From positions 1 through 35,231 of IMG/VR virus record IMGVR_UViG_3300047169_000098: a DNA stretch of 35,231 nucleotides. One strand, given 5' to 3'. Made by a program: the position numbers and the translations under genes. The stretch is from a virus. A model generated the notes under the pieces. That model was not told the DNA's origin. It saw only the letters and a program-made list of their open reading frames with translations, and searched no databases. This document shows positions 1 through 7,584 of the stretch, in pieces (the first letter of the stretch is position 1; every line of letters starts with the position of its first letter).

Positions 1-1236
1 TCATGTTCGCACCATCGCAGTCAGCCAGGCGGCCAGATCAGCGCCAATCGCCCCGTCCACGTCGATCAGCTCATAGTTCCAGGCGGTCTGCACTTCGTAC
101 TTGCTGATTGCCGTACGCGTCACGCTGGGCTGATCAGCGAAGTAGCTCACCACCGGGCTTTCTGCCGCCGGGTAAGTTCCGCCGGTACCGGGAGCGGCCG
201 TGCTTGTGCCACTTTGGCTGATGCGGGCCAGCGTGGTGGGCTTGGCCACGGCGATCGGGGTCGCGCCCGGGTAGGTGTAAACGTCATACGCCTGGTTGTT
301 GCCGGTGATTTTTAGAGACCGGGTGTGGGCCAGCAGGCCATCGCCATCGGCACTGGAAAGTACCGTGAATGCGCATTCCAGATTCCAGCCCTTGATCTTG
401 CTGAATCGCACGCTTTCATCGGTGATCGAGCCGGTGGTGGGCCGCAGGGCGGCCACCAGGTCGGTGTAGCTGCCAGTGTTGGGTTTTAAGGTCAGGCGGT
501 ATTCGGTGCGGGTCACCAGCCGCTGCTGCTCGTTGCGATCGGTGGAGGTGGTTGCTTCGCCATCCACCACAACGCACCCGCCGCCGGTGGGCAGGGCGGT
601 GGCCAGTTGCTCGGCGGAAATGCGATACTGGCAGGTGAAGTCGGTTACGTGTGTGGTGCTGCCACCCGACACCTGCTGGGTTGCGGTGGGAGTGCTCACC
701 TCCCAGCTGCTGACGTAGCTGCTGGAGTTGTACGTGGTCTGGAAGTCAGTCAGGACGGCCGGGAACTGGCTGCCTGGATCGGGGGCGGTGATCGTGCCCG
801 TCTGTTCTATTTGCAGCAGCCCATCACTGCGCGTGGTGATGCGGCGGCGATAGGCGGAAAGGAAGCTGGCAAAGAAGGCCTTGGCGGCCACGGTGGCGCG
901 TACCTTGCGGTAGCCGCCGCCTTCGCCGCCAAGAATTTCAAAGGCGATGTGCGGGCCGTTTTCATAACAGTCGCTGGCCAGCAGCTGATACAGCACCACG
1001 CCGCCGCCGCTCACGTTGAAATCCTGCCCGCTCACCTGGGCGCCGGAGATCGCGGCGATGGCCGTGGCCAGAGCGGCCGGGTCAGCGCAGGAAATAAACC
1101 CTTCCAGCGTGGCGGTCACGCTGGTGGCCACCTGTCCCACATCCGCCTGCACGATCGGGCTGTTTGACCATTGCACGTCCTCTACCTGCATCGGCAGCGG
1201 GCAGGCCATCAGGGAAGAAAGATCGATGGTGGGCAT
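1..1236 (-). CDS. Putative distal tail protein, 411 aa
   Basis: This is a complete reading frame whose stop codon lies exactly at the window edge. I do not recognise the family. The ATG at 1234-1236 is preferred over the upstream in-frame start at 1296 because a GGAGGTG ribosome site lies about 10 bases before it and the extra 20 residues are Arg/His-rich, unlike the rest. The protein is rich in Thr, Ser, Gly and Ala with alternating beta-strand-like stretches, and has no signal peptide or membrane segment. It follows the tape-measure gene on the same strand, where siphoviruses usually encode distal tail or tail-tip proteins. That role is inferred from position only. Confidence 0.7.
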   Translation of the reverse strand: MPTIDLSSLMACPLPMQVEDVQWSNSPIVQADVGQVATSVTATLEGFISCADPAALATAIAAISGAQVSGQDFNVSGGGVVLYQLLASDCYENGPHIAFEILGGEGGGYRKVRATVAAKAFFASFLSAYRRRITTRSDGLLQIEQTGTITAPDPGSQFPAVLTDFQTTYNSSSYVSSWEVSTPTATQQVSGGSTTHVTDFTCQYRISAEQLATALPTGGGCVVVDGEATTSTDRNEQQRLVTRTEYRLTLKPNTGSYTDLVAALRPTTGSITDESVRFSKIKGWNLECAFTVLSSADGDGLLAHTRSLKITGNNQAYDVYTYPGATPIAVAKPTTLARISQSGTSTAAPGTGGTYPAAESPVVSYFADQPSVTRTAISKYEVQTAWNYELIDVDGAIGADLAAWLTAMVRT

Positions 1237-1238
1237 GC

Positions 1239-1258
1239 TCACCGGACACCTCCGGTGA
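1239..1258 (-). promoter_or_regulatory. Hairpin enclosing the ribosome site of the 411-aa gene
   Basis: TCACCGGA and TCCGGTGA form a perfect 8-bp stem around a 4-base loop, immediately before the start codon at 1236. In the minus-strand transcript the GGA of the GGAGGTG ribosome site is in the stem and GGTG is in the loop. Such a fold could limit translation of the tail gene. That effect is inferred. Confidence 0.45.
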
Positions 1259-1428
1259 AAATTCGCATGCCGCGCGCGCCGCACATGCCCGCGCAATTAA
1301 AAGCCAGAGGCATCCGCCGGCCACGTTTGCCGGCGTCGGGGCTACAGCTTTTCCCTGGCATCGCGCGCGAGGTATCGCTTACGCACGCTTCAGCGGCTTC
1401 CCGTCGCTGTGTAACACGAATGAAGCTC

Positions 1429-1573
1429 CAATGACGAATGACGAATGGCCAAACAAGAGCCTGGCCATCGAAGGCCGCTGCCGGTCGGCGAGCATGTGTG
1501 TTTGTTTCGGTCATTTGAACATTCGTCATTGGGTCATTCATTCGTCATTCGAATTTCGTACTTCGAATTTTCC
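1429..1573. repeat. Heptamer repeat element (GACGAAT family), inverted arms
   Basis: The left arm carries two and a half GACGAAT units (1430-1446). The right arm (about 1517-1573) carries the reverse complement ATTCGTC with degenerate copies. A spacer of about 70 bases separates them. The whole 1297-1573 gap between the tape-measure tail and the 411-aa gene contains no convincing gene. It holds this element and a GC-rich stretch before it. Confidence 0.7.
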
Positions 1574-2317
1574 TCAAGAGCCTCCCATCGTGGCGGCGGT
1601 GGTGGCGGCGGTGACCGCGCCGGCGAGCTGCTCATCGTGGTTTTTCTGCACCTTTTGCAGCTGGGCGTGAACCAGGTTGGCAATGACGCCAGCGGTTTGC
1701 GCGGCGTCGGTCTTAGCCTGCACGGTGATGTTGTAGTTGTTGGTCACGTTGCCGGGCTTAGCATCGTTGCCCGGCCGGCCGCCCACGCCGCCGCCGCGCA
1801 CGGTGCTGGTCAACTGGTCGATCGATCGGGAAAGCTGGGTGAACTGCTGTCCCATTTCCGAAACTCGGCCGCCGGTGGAAGCCGCGGCAGTGGTGGGCGT
1901 GGCATCTGCGCCACGGCCGGGGCTCAGCGCCCCGCGTTTGGCGATGGAATCCTGTTCGGGGGCGTGGCCGGCGCGCCACTGGGCGATCGAATCGGGGCCG
2001 GCGTCGGTTCGGGCACCGAGCGTGTTGCCGGTGGTCTGATTGCGGCTGGCCCGGTCCGACTGTCGCAGGTTGTCGTATTGCTCTTTGGTCAGTGTGCCAC
2101 CCAGACCACCGCCGCTGGAGGATTTCACGTGATAAAGCCCGTCCGCATCGGGCGTGGCGTCGGTCAGTTCGCCTCGCTCGGTGCTGTAGTCGGCCCGGTG
2201 TGGCGCGGGGCGAGCGGCGGCGGGGGCGGCGCTTGCAAGGGGCGCGGCAACGGCCGCGGCGACACTTGGCGTGGTCACCACCGCAGCAACGGCGGCGTGC
2301 GCGGCGGTCTGCACCAC
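1574..2317 (-). CDS. C-terminal part of the tape measure protein, out of frame
   Basis: This frame follows directly on the tape-measure gene and overlaps its end. It begins with an Ala/Pro-rich linker, has no ATG or ribosome site (only GTG codons near 2317), and ends with a segment around VTNNYNITVQA and a Gln/Lys-rich helix, like the C-termini of tape measures. The boundary with the upstream frame lies at a 35-base heptamer array (2346-2380). Removing exactly those 35 bases joins the upstream frame, ending ...TASEA, to this one at SSPAAPAPE. I therefore read it as the detached second part of one tape measure of about 750 residues. Occasional frameshifting or slippage could still produce the full protein. 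Confidence 0.65.
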   Translation of the reverse strand: MVQTAAHAAVAAVVTTPSVAAAVAAPLASAAPAAARPAPHRADYSTERGELTDATPDADGLYHVKSSSGGGLGGTLTKEQYDNLRQSDRASRNQTTGNTLGARTDAGPDSIAQWRAGHAPEQDSIAKRGALSPGRGADATPTTAAASTGGRVSEMGQQFTQLSRSIDQLTSTVRGGGVGGRPGNDAKPGNVTNNYNITVQAKTDAAQTAGVIANLVHAQLQKVQKNHDEQLAGAVTAATTAATMGGS

Positions 2318-3882
2318 TTCTGGCGCGGGCGCTGCAGGGCTTGATTCACTTGGACGTTGGACGTTGGACGTTGAACGTTCGCCTCTGAAGCAGTTTGCGA
2401 AGCGGATTGCTCTTTCGGGTGGTACGTCACACCCAGTTCTTTCGCCGCCTGCTCGGCAGTCATGCCGGCAGTGCCTGATGTCCGTGGCGCGCCAGGTGCC
2501 AGCCCCGCGGCTTCATTCAGCTTGTCGATCAGCGCTGTGGTCTTGTCCTGCAGCCAGGACATCGCTTCGCCGATCTTGTGGAAGATCTCATAGATCGCAT
2601 CCAGCGCGGGCTTGAGCGCTTCGAACGCGCCCTTGAGCGCCCCCGTGTCCACCGTGGCCGATTTGAACTGAACGACAACCCAATCAAAGGCTTCCTTGAG
2701 GCTTTTGCCCATCACAATAGCAAGCGCTTCCAGAATGCCGATCAGCGCCTGCACGTCGCCACGGAATACCGCGCTGTGCGTATAAAGCTCACCAAAGGCG
2801 ATGCCGAGTGCCCCGGCGATGGCGATGGGCGCGGCGATCGCTCCGGCCAACGCGGCCAACGGACCCAGCAGCGCCGTCGCCGCCGTGCCGATTGCCGGCA
2901 GTGACACCACCGCCAACACACCCAGCGCCCCGCTTACCCCTTCGATGGCCGCGATGATCTCGGGCGCGTAGGCTTCAATGACCGCGTACCCTTTACCGAT
3001 CGCCGCAACAATCGCGTTGACTGCCGCTTCGATCTTGGGCTCGATCTCATCCATGTGCCTGGAGAGATACTCCAGGATCGGTTTTGCAACCGCCCTTTGA
3101 ATGCCCTCGAAAGCCTTTTCAAAATAGCTTTGAAGCCTGGCGGCGTCCGATCCGATCTTCACGCTGTGCTCATCCACCGCGCCGCCCAGGCGGTCCATCG
3201 CGTCGGCGGTCTTGTCGAATTCCTCCCGGCTCATCGACATCACTGGAATCAGCGAAGCGCCTGCACGGCCCAGCAGCGCGTGGGCGGTGGAGTTGCGGTC
3301 AAAGGCGCTGGTCATGCCGCCGATGCTGTCTCGCACGCGTTCAAACAGCGCCTGAGGCGACTTCATCAGCTCAGCCAGTTGCGTCGAGTCGATTCCGAGC
3401 TTGGCGAATGATTCGCTTGCCTTTTTATCGCCATCAGCCGCGGCGGCGGCGCGTTCTTCGAGGATTTTGAATCCCATCCCCAACTGCTCGATCCCAACGC
3501 CGGCCGTGCTGGCCACGTTGGCGAAGCGATCCATGAACTCGACCGAAGTTCCCGCCTTCTCTGCCTCCAGCCCGAGGCGATGGAAATCCGCTGCCACCTC
3601 ACCCACCGCCTCGCGGGCAAAGCCCAGGGCGGTGGTGATGGCGTTCAATGAGCCGATGATCGGCCCCTCGCTGAACCCGGCGAATACGCCCTGCAGTTGC
3701 TGGGCAAACTCACCCACGGCCGGCCCCAGCGCTGATTCAAAAACAGTGACGATTGACTCGCACACCTCGCGGATTTTTCCAGCGCCGCTTTCGGCGTGGG
3801 TGTGCGCTTCCTGGAAGCCACGGGTGAAACTGGTGGTGTCCAGATCCAGCGAACCTTTGATTGTGCCGGCGTCAAAGCTCAT
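2275..3882 (-). CDS. Tail tape measure protein (N-terminal part)
   Basis: The tape measure sets tail length and fills the tail tube. This 535-aa frame starts at an ATG after the tail chaperone genes, the standard order for long-tailed phages. The N-terminal half is helical with coiled-coil character (Ala/Glu/Lys/Arg-rich, about residues 20-290). A strongly hydrophobic block follows at about 310-365, typical of tape measures that insert into membranes. Residues 395-475 are again helical. After residue 501 the frame runs through a heptamer repeat array and ends in about 30 Arg/Pro-rich residues unlike the rest. The natural continuation lies in the next frame (1574-2317). The gene looks broken by the repeat. 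Confidence 0.85.
   Translation of the reverse strand: MSFDAGTIKGSLDLDTTSFTRGFQEAHTHAESGAGKIREVCESIVTVFESALGPAVGEFAQQLQGVFAGFSEGPIIGSLNAITTALGFAREAVGEVAADFHRLGLEAEKAGTSVEFMDRFANVASTAGVGIEQLGMGFKILEERAAAAADGDKKASESFAKLGIDSTQLAELMKSPQALFERVRDSIGGMTSAFDRNSTAHALLGRAGASLIPVMSMSREEFDKTADAMDRLGGAVDEHSVKIGSDAARLQSYFEKAFEGIQRAVAKPILEYLSRHMDEIEPKIEAAVNAIVAAIGKGYAVIEAYAPEIIAAIEGVSGALGVLAVVSLPAIGTAATALLGPLAALAGAIAAPIAIAGALGIAFGELYTHSAVFRGDVQALIGILEALAIVMGKSLKEAFDWVVVQFKSATVDTGALKGAFEALKPALDAIYEIFHKIGEAMSWLQDKTTALIDKLNEAAGLAPGAPRTSGTAGMTAEQAAKELGVTYHPKEQSASQTASEANVQRPTSNVQVNQALQRPRQKWCRPPRTPPLLRW
2346..2380 (-). repeat. 35-bp heptamer array (CAACGTC family) inside the tape measure gene
   Basis: On the minus strand it reads GAACGTT, three CAACGTC units, then CAAGTGA: five heptamers, 35 bases. 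The same terminal CAAGTGA ends two other arrays, at 20984-21025 and 21343-21384. Deleting these 35 bases restores a single tape-measure frame, which points to an insertion. Confidence 0.85.
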
Positions 3883-3895
3883 TTTTCAATCCGGT

Positions 3896-4225
3896 TTACT
3901 TCCAGCCCAGCGACGCCCCATGCTCTGCCAGCGCCGCCTTGAGCGCATAGGGGTCGCTGTAGCCGCTCACGACGGTGGTCTTGTCATCCACTTTTCTGCT
4001 CGTGGGGCCTTTGGGCATTTCAGGTTCCTCTTCGTTTCCCTTCAGCACGTCCAGCAGGTGCATCGCCACGTCGGCGGGCATGAGCAGCGCTTCGGCCCAA
4101 CTGCCCGCAAGGCCGCTGGCGATCACCGCGGTGGCGAGTTGCCAGGCAAAGTTTGCCATTCCGCCTGAACCATCTGGCGTGCCAGGCTGCTGGCCAGACT
4201 GCCCTGGGCGGCGTCGGCCTCGCTT
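3896..4225 (-). CDS. Tail assembly chaperone GT, downstream (T) part, made by -1 frameshift
   Basis: This frame is open, with no stop, from the slippery A-run at 4224-4232 to 3896. It also contains an internal ATG at 4159 without a convincing ribosome site. Counting from the frameshift it adds 109 residues to the first 89 of the upstream gene, giving a 198-aa GT product. The first part is Arg/Gly/Pro-rich. The rest is a helical segment (WQLATAVIASGLAGSWAEAL) and a charged tail. In lambda-type phages GT bridges tail tube subunits and the tape measure during assembly. The gene sits between the tail tube and tape-measure genes as expected. The frameshift is predicted, not shown. Confidence 0.75.
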   Translation of the reverse strand, partial: KRGRRRPGQSGQQPGTPDGSGGMANFAWQLATAVIASGLAGSWAEALLMPADVAMHLLDVLKGNEEEPEMPKGPTSRKVDDKTTVVSGYSDPYALKAALAEHGASLGWK

Positions 4226-4491
4226 TTTTTTTGGCTGTGCAGGGAGAAATATTCCATGTACCCCGCGATGAAGGCTTCAGAGATGGGCAGGTCCCAGCGG
4301 ATGCCAGGCGGCTCGACAAAAAAGCTGTCGAGCAGTGCGGCAATGTGCTCGATTTTCTGGCCGCCGGTAGCCTGGATCGCCCCCAGCTCGCCAATGCCCG
4401 GCCGGCGGGTCTTGTGCTCTTTGCCATCCACCTTGACGGAAAAATCCCAGGGGAGCACGTGAGCGAGAATCTGATCGATGTTTAATTGCAT
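4123..4491 (-). CDS. Tail assembly chaperone G
   Basis: This 122-aa protein starts at the ATG at 4491. The longer upstream frame only translates heptamer repeat DNA. It begins MQLNIDQILAHVLPW and lies between the tail tube and tape-measure genes, the place of gpG in lambda and gp41 in Mu-like phages. Residues 86-90 are SQKKS, read from CAA AAA AAA AGC, a phase-correct slippery site that allows a -1 shift into the T frame. The last 37 bases overlap the ATG-started part of T. The family call rests on position, size and the frameshift site; sequence similarity to G proteins is not obvious by eye. Confidence 0.75.
   Translation of the reverse strand: MQLNIDQILAHVLPWDFSVKVDGKEHKTRRPGIGELGAIQATGGQKIEHIAALLDSFFVEPPGIRWDLPISEAFIAGYMEYFSLHSQKKSEADAAQGSLASSLARQMVQAEWQTLPGNSPPR
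4224..4232 (-). promoter_or_regulatory. Programmed -1 frameshift site (A9 slippery run)
   Basis: The minus strand has nine A residues, read in the G frame as CAA AAA AAA AGC. Bases 4231-4225 form A AAA AAA with the two AAA codons in the zero frame. Slipping back one base enters the T frame, which has no stop until 3896. A -1 shift between the tail chaperone genes is conserved in many long-tailed phages. Confidence 0.8.
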
Positions 4492-4588
4492 GGTCAGTTG
4501 TCCGTTGTCAGTTGTCAGTTGTGGGTTGTTGGTCGTGGGTTGCCAGTGCGTCTTCACAACGGACCACTGGCAACTGACCACTGACCCA
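4492..4588. repeat. Heptamer repeat element (GTTGTCA family) with inverted arms
   Basis: GTTGTCA-type units run from about 4493 to 4548, and reverse-complement units from about 4565 to 4586. The arms contain a perfect 10-bp inverted repeat, GTTGCCAGTG (4539-4548) and CACTGGCAAC (4565-4574), around a 16-base spacer. The element fills the gap between the tail tube and chaperone G genes. Confidence 0.75.
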
Positions 4589-5131
4589 TTACGTTCCCTT
4601 GATCGTGCCCATGCCAAGGTTGATCACGCCGCTGCTGGTCTGCATTCCAGGCCGATCCGGATAATTGCGGAAGTCCACTTCCACCACGTCTTCGCTGCCG
4701 TTGTCTCTTTTTGGCAGCGGCACCTTCAGGCAGACCGCGTGGTTGTAGGTCAGGTCCATCGTGGTATCGGTGTCGGCCCGATCGGTTGGGTGCAACAGCA
4801 GCACCTTGCCGTAGGAGTACATGTCGGCGTTCAGGGGCGGTGCCAGGACGACGGGCGTGCCGGCGGACTGATTGCTCCAGACGCACAGCGCGCGCTGCAT
4901 GGCCACGGTGATCTCGCGAAACTGCACCGAGATGATTTCCTTCGCACCAACGAAGCGCTGGCCGATCACGTTCTTCTTGCCGGTGGTCCCTGTTGTGATG
5001 TCTTCGAACATCAGCTCGGTCTTGGTCGGGTCGACCATGTCGACCAGGCCCATGTCGGTGCCGTTGTAGGTCACCTGCCACGCGCCGCGGGTTGAGGGGG
5101 GCAATACAATTACTCCAGCATCTTCTGGCAT
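4589..5131 (-). CDS. Major tail tube protein
   Basis: This 180-aa protein has the beta-rich composition expected of a tail tube subunit. It begins with an ATG preceded by AAGGA. Features include YNGTDMGLVD near residue 22, FEDITTGTTGKKNVIGQRF in the middle, and a C-terminal VEVDFRNYPD segment. It follows the tail terminator gene and precedes the chaperone and tape-measure genes, the canonical place of the tube gene in siphovirus tail modules. No sheath gene accompanies it, which argues against a contractile tail. Confidence 0.75.
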   Translation of the reverse strand: MPEDAGVIVLPPSTRGAWQVTYNGTDMGLVDMVDPTKTELMFEDITTGTTGKKNVIGQRFVGAKEIISVQFREITVAMQRALCVWSNQSAGTPVVLAPPLNADMYSYGKVLLLHPTDRADTDTTMDLTYNHAVCLKVPLPKRDNGSEDVVEVDFRNYPDRPGMQTSSGVINLGMGTIKGT

Positions 5132-5152
5132 GACGATTTCCTTCCCGGCGGT

Positions 5153-5650
5153 TTAGGCCGATTTAAAGTATCCAAGGTCAAAGTTGCACGAGATCTTCAC
5201 CCGGCCGCGTTCATCGCGGCCGATCTGCCCCGGCGGCGATACGGTGACCGCACTGATCAGCCGCCAGGTGCCGTCGCTTGAGTTGTCATCCAGCTTCAGG
5301 CCGGGGATGTCGCGGGCACGCAGTTCCTTCTCCTGGTTGTCCAGGACGAATGCACGGAACAGGCCGTGGGCCAGCCTGCCGGCGTCGGGATCACTCTTGC
5401 CCACGGTCATGATGTTCACCGCGATGGTGGGCTTGGGGTTGTTGCGTTCCTTGGCCCCGCCATAGATGCGCACCGAGGCAAAGTTGTCCGCCGCAAAATC
5501 TTCATCCGCCTGGTTTAAAAACAGGTTGAACGGCGCGCTGCCCCCGAAGCGGCAATAGGCCACCACCAGCGCCGGCGACAGTATGGTGGCCGCCCGTGCC
5601 GCCGCCCAGGTGCAGTAGGAGTGAAGGAAGTTTTGCGGGTCATACAACAT
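5153..5650 (-). CDS. Tail terminator / tail completion protein
   Basis: This 165-aa protein lies between the gp10-like connector and the tail tube genes, where tail terminators (lambda gpU-type) are encoded. Its start overlaps the upstream stop as ATGA. The order of elements (RIYGGAKERNNPKPTIAVNIMTV in the middle, then LARDIPG-like and VSPPGQIGRDERGRVKIS segments) suggests a compact alpha/beta fold. The terminator would cap the tube and dock it to the head. The assignment is by position and size. Confidence 0.55.
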   Translation of the reverse strand: MLYDPQNFLHSYCTWAAARAATILSPALVVAYCRFGGSAPFNLFLNQADEDFAADNFASVRIYGGAKERNNPKPTIAVNIMTVGKSDPDAGRLAHGLFRAFVLDNQEKELRARDIPGLKLDDNSSDGTWRLISAVTVSPPGQIGRDERGRVKISCNFDLGYFKSA

Positions 5651-6048
5651 CAGCCCAGCGCCCCCTTCATCTTGGCCGCCACGTGGGGCGCGAGTTTCGG
5701 CGTGCGTTCCCGCATCGTGTTTTCCAGGTATTTGGCCTGCCCCGGCGATTCGTGGTTCCAGTCCAACTCCTCGTGCTGGCGGGCCGCGTATACCGTGTTG
5801 AAACCACAGCTGCTCTCGATCGACTCGGCGGTCGCCTGGGCCGGTTCGAAGGTGGCCGATGCCTGCAGGGTTCCTGGAGCGGGATCATTCGGGCTGAAGA
5901 GGCCTCCGCCCACCGGCGCAATTTCTGCCGCCGCCCCGATCAGCGCGGCGGTGAATTCATTCAGCGCCTGCACCGCGGCAGCGATCTGCTGGGTGCGGGC
6001 CATTCGGAGGGCCGCCTGAAGTTTGGATGGATCAAAATTATCACTCAT
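5650..6048 (-). CDS. HK97 gp10-like head-tail connector protein
   Basis: This protein of about 132 aa begins at the ATG at 6048; a GTG three codons upstream is possible. The first 50 residues form amphipathic helices. The second half has the pattern YAARQHEELDWNH followed by GQAKYLENTM, which matches the 'Q-H-E ... G-Q-A-K-Y-L' signature common to HK97 gp10-type neck or minor head proteins. Such proteins join the filled head to the tail. The gene is coupled by ATGA overlap to the tail terminator gene. I am fairly sure of the family. Confidence 0.75.
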   Translation of the reverse strand: MSDNFDPSKLQAALRMARTQQIAAAVQALNEFTAALIGAAAEIAPVGGGLFSPNDPAPGTLQASATFEPAQATAESIESSCGFNTVYAARQHEELDWNHESPGQAKYLENTMRERTPKLAPHVAAKMKGALG

Positions 6049-6053
6049 CAGAA

Positions 6054-6404
6054 TCACTCACTCTTGCAGACGCATCTCACGGCCGACAATCCGCCCACCA
6101 GCAATCCGGCAAGCTTGATCAGCAGCGATTGGGCGGGAAACACATTGCCGGCAACCGGATCGGGCACCACCACCACGCGGCACTTGGCAAGCAGAAAATT
6201 CACCGCGGTGGGCCAGGTGTCGATGGCCACGTACAGCTCCGTGTCGGCCTGGATCTTCTGCTGGTCCACCAGCCGCTGCACCGCGCGGGTGATCTCGGTC
6301 ACGCAACAGCGATGGGAAATCGTCATTCCAGTGGCATAGGCGATGCCGCCGCCGGCTGCAGGCGCCGGTGTGTCGATGCGGGTGATGGTGCCGTTCTCGA
6401 TCAT
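6054..6404 (-). CDS. Putative head-tail connector component
   Basis: This 116-aa protein starts at an ATG that overlaps the preceding stop as ATGA. I do not recognise the family. It has a Pro/Gly-rich start, a central segment ITRAVQRLVDQQKIQADTELYVAI that looks like helix then strand, and a hydrophobic C-terminal stretch (about residues 90-108, KLAGLLVGGLS). It is one of four small genes between the adaptor and tail terminator genes, a stretch that normally encodes connector and stopper proteins. Confidence 0.6.
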   Translation of the reverse strand: MIENGTITRIDTPAPAAGGGIAYATGMTISHRCCVTEITRAVQRLVDQQKIQADTELYVAIDTWPTAVNFLLAKCRVVVVPDPVAGNVFPAQSLLIKLAGLLVGGLSAVRCVCKSE

Positions 6405-6613
6405 TCTTTCCTCACTTCACGCACCCATTCGGCGCAGCTTTCGATCCGGGCGTACACGTTTCCCAATACGTGCTGCAGGCGGCGCGTCCCCTCGCCATCC
6501 TTGTTACGGGTCACGATGATCTGCACCGTGTCCCACCGGGTCCGCAGCATGCGCGAATGCGCTTGGAGCATCGCCATGTCGCCGGGCTGAAACATGTCGG
6601 CCGTGTCCGTCAC
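6401..6613 (-). CDS. Small head-tail joining protein
   Basis: This 70-aa protein starts with a GTG at 6613 that overlaps the stop of the adaptor gene as GTGA. Upstream in-frame ATGs lie inside that gene and are unlikely. It contains MLQAHSRMLRTRWDTVQIIV and a charged helical C-terminus ending REVRKE. Its size and position resemble the short stopper proteins of HK97-type connectors, but no diagnostic motif is visible. Confidence 0.6.
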   Translation of the reverse strand: MTDTADMFQPGDMAMLQAHSRMLRTRWDTVQIIVTRNKDGEGTRRLQHVLGNVYARIESCAEWVREVRKE

Positions 6614-7161
6614 AGCAGCCTCCCGCCCGACAGCTGGTACTTCTTGATCAGCAGGTAGGCATCGCGGCAAAGCCCGGTGCGCAGGCCTGCGCCGTCTTTG
6701 TAAGTTTCGCGAAGCGGTCCGGTGGAAACGTCAACAACGCCCTCATGCTGGTCGTTCAGCCGGCGGCTGCCGCCCTTGGCGATGAAGTTCGCCTGGTAGA
6801 TGCAGGCGACCAGAACGTCGTTGGGCACAACGGCCAGAAGCGAATTGGGGTCTACATCCCAAACTTCATCGCCCCAGAAAATGCCGGCAGGCAGCGCGCC
6901 GGTGATGTAGCCAAACTGCGCGAAGTAAGGATGGTTCGACGGTTCGCGTGCCCAGCGGGGAAATTCGTTGAGCTGATTGAGCACGTCGAACCGCCGGCCC
7001 TGGTACTTGTTGGGGTTGGTGTCGATGTCGCTGCTGGCGCGCAGCAGGATCGCGGTCTTCTGCCCGGCGTCGGTCACGGCAAGATATGCCGGGATCAGCG
7101 CCGCCGGAATGGTGGCGGCGATCGCGTCGGCGGCGGCGTTGGTGGCGAAGTAATTGTTCAT
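6610..7161 (-). CDS. Head-to-tail adaptor (DnaT-like / gp6-type)
   Basis: This 183-aa protein has an N-terminal pattern seen in a phage adaptor family annotated as DnaT-like: a two-helix start with DAIAATIPAALIPAYL, then TAILLRASSDID, KYQGRR and QLNEFPRW. The RASxxID...GR...FPR series is the most telling part. The C-terminal third is also helical and ends YLLIKKYQLSGG. The adaptor would bind beneath the portal. It is the first gene of the connector block, after the 135-aa unknown protein. Confidence 0.7.
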   Translation of the reverse strand: MNNYFATNAAADAIAATIPAALIPAYLAVTDAGQKTAILLRASSDIDTNPNKYQGRRFDVLNQLNEFPRWAREPSNHPYFAQFGYITGALPAGIFWGDEVWDVDPNSLLAVVPNDVLVACIYQANFIAKGGSRRLNDQHEGVVDVSTGPLRETYKDGAGLRTGLCRDAYLLIKKYQLSGGRLL

Positions 7162-7569
7162 TTAGTCATTACTCCGTTTTTTCAAAAATCCCCGCACCTG
7201 GACCGTCACTCCCGCGGCTGATGCAGTCTTCGCCTGGAGGATCAGCTCATACGCGCCGCCCTGCAGTTTCACCTGAAAGGTTCCAGGCCCAAAAGGGAAG
7301 GCCAGCGCGGGGAGTATGTAGCTTTCGTTCGCCAGCGCCGGCGTATTGAAGCCCGCGCCGTCGCATACCACCAGCGGATTGGGATCGTCGCGAACGGCCG
7401 CCTGCAGCAGTTGAATGTCGCCGATCGATCCGCCGGCCACGCTCACGCTCAGCAGGCAGTTGTGCCCATGCGCGGGGATTCGGCAGATTTCCTGTTGAGT
7501 GGTGGCCGTGGTGACCGGCTGCGCGCCCGAATCAAACTGCCCGTCGTTTTGAACTGTGACTAAATCCAT
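7162..7569 (-). CDS. Putative structural protein, 135 aa
   Basis: I do not recognise this protein. It is beta-rich and low in charge until a basic end (RGFLKKRS). Segments such as AHGHNCLLSVSVAGG and PFGPGTFQVKLQGGAYELILQA suggest a small jelly-roll or Ig-like domain, as in virion decoration proteins. It sits between the 1012-aa SGNH protein and the adaptor gene. Heptamer-like sequence at 7571-7591 lies just upstream of its start. Confidence 0.6.
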   Translation of the reverse strand: MDLVTVQNDGQFDSGAQPVTTATTQQEICRIPAHGHNCLLSVSVAGGSIGDIQLLQAAVRDDPNPLVVCDGAGFNTPALANESYILPALAFPFGPGTFQVKLQGGAYELILQAKTASAAGVTVQVRGFLKKRSND

Positions 7570-7584
7570 GGTGGTTGTCCGTTA

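Noticed and set aside
476-1258. Overlapping plus-strand open frames over the 411-aa gene
   Set aside because: They lie opposite a gene of the long minus-strand operon, have no ribosome sites and encode Gly/Ala/Arg-rich low-pattern sequence.
1429-1573. CRISPR array
   Set aside because: The repeats are 7 bases long and tandem without unique spacers, and no cas gene is present.
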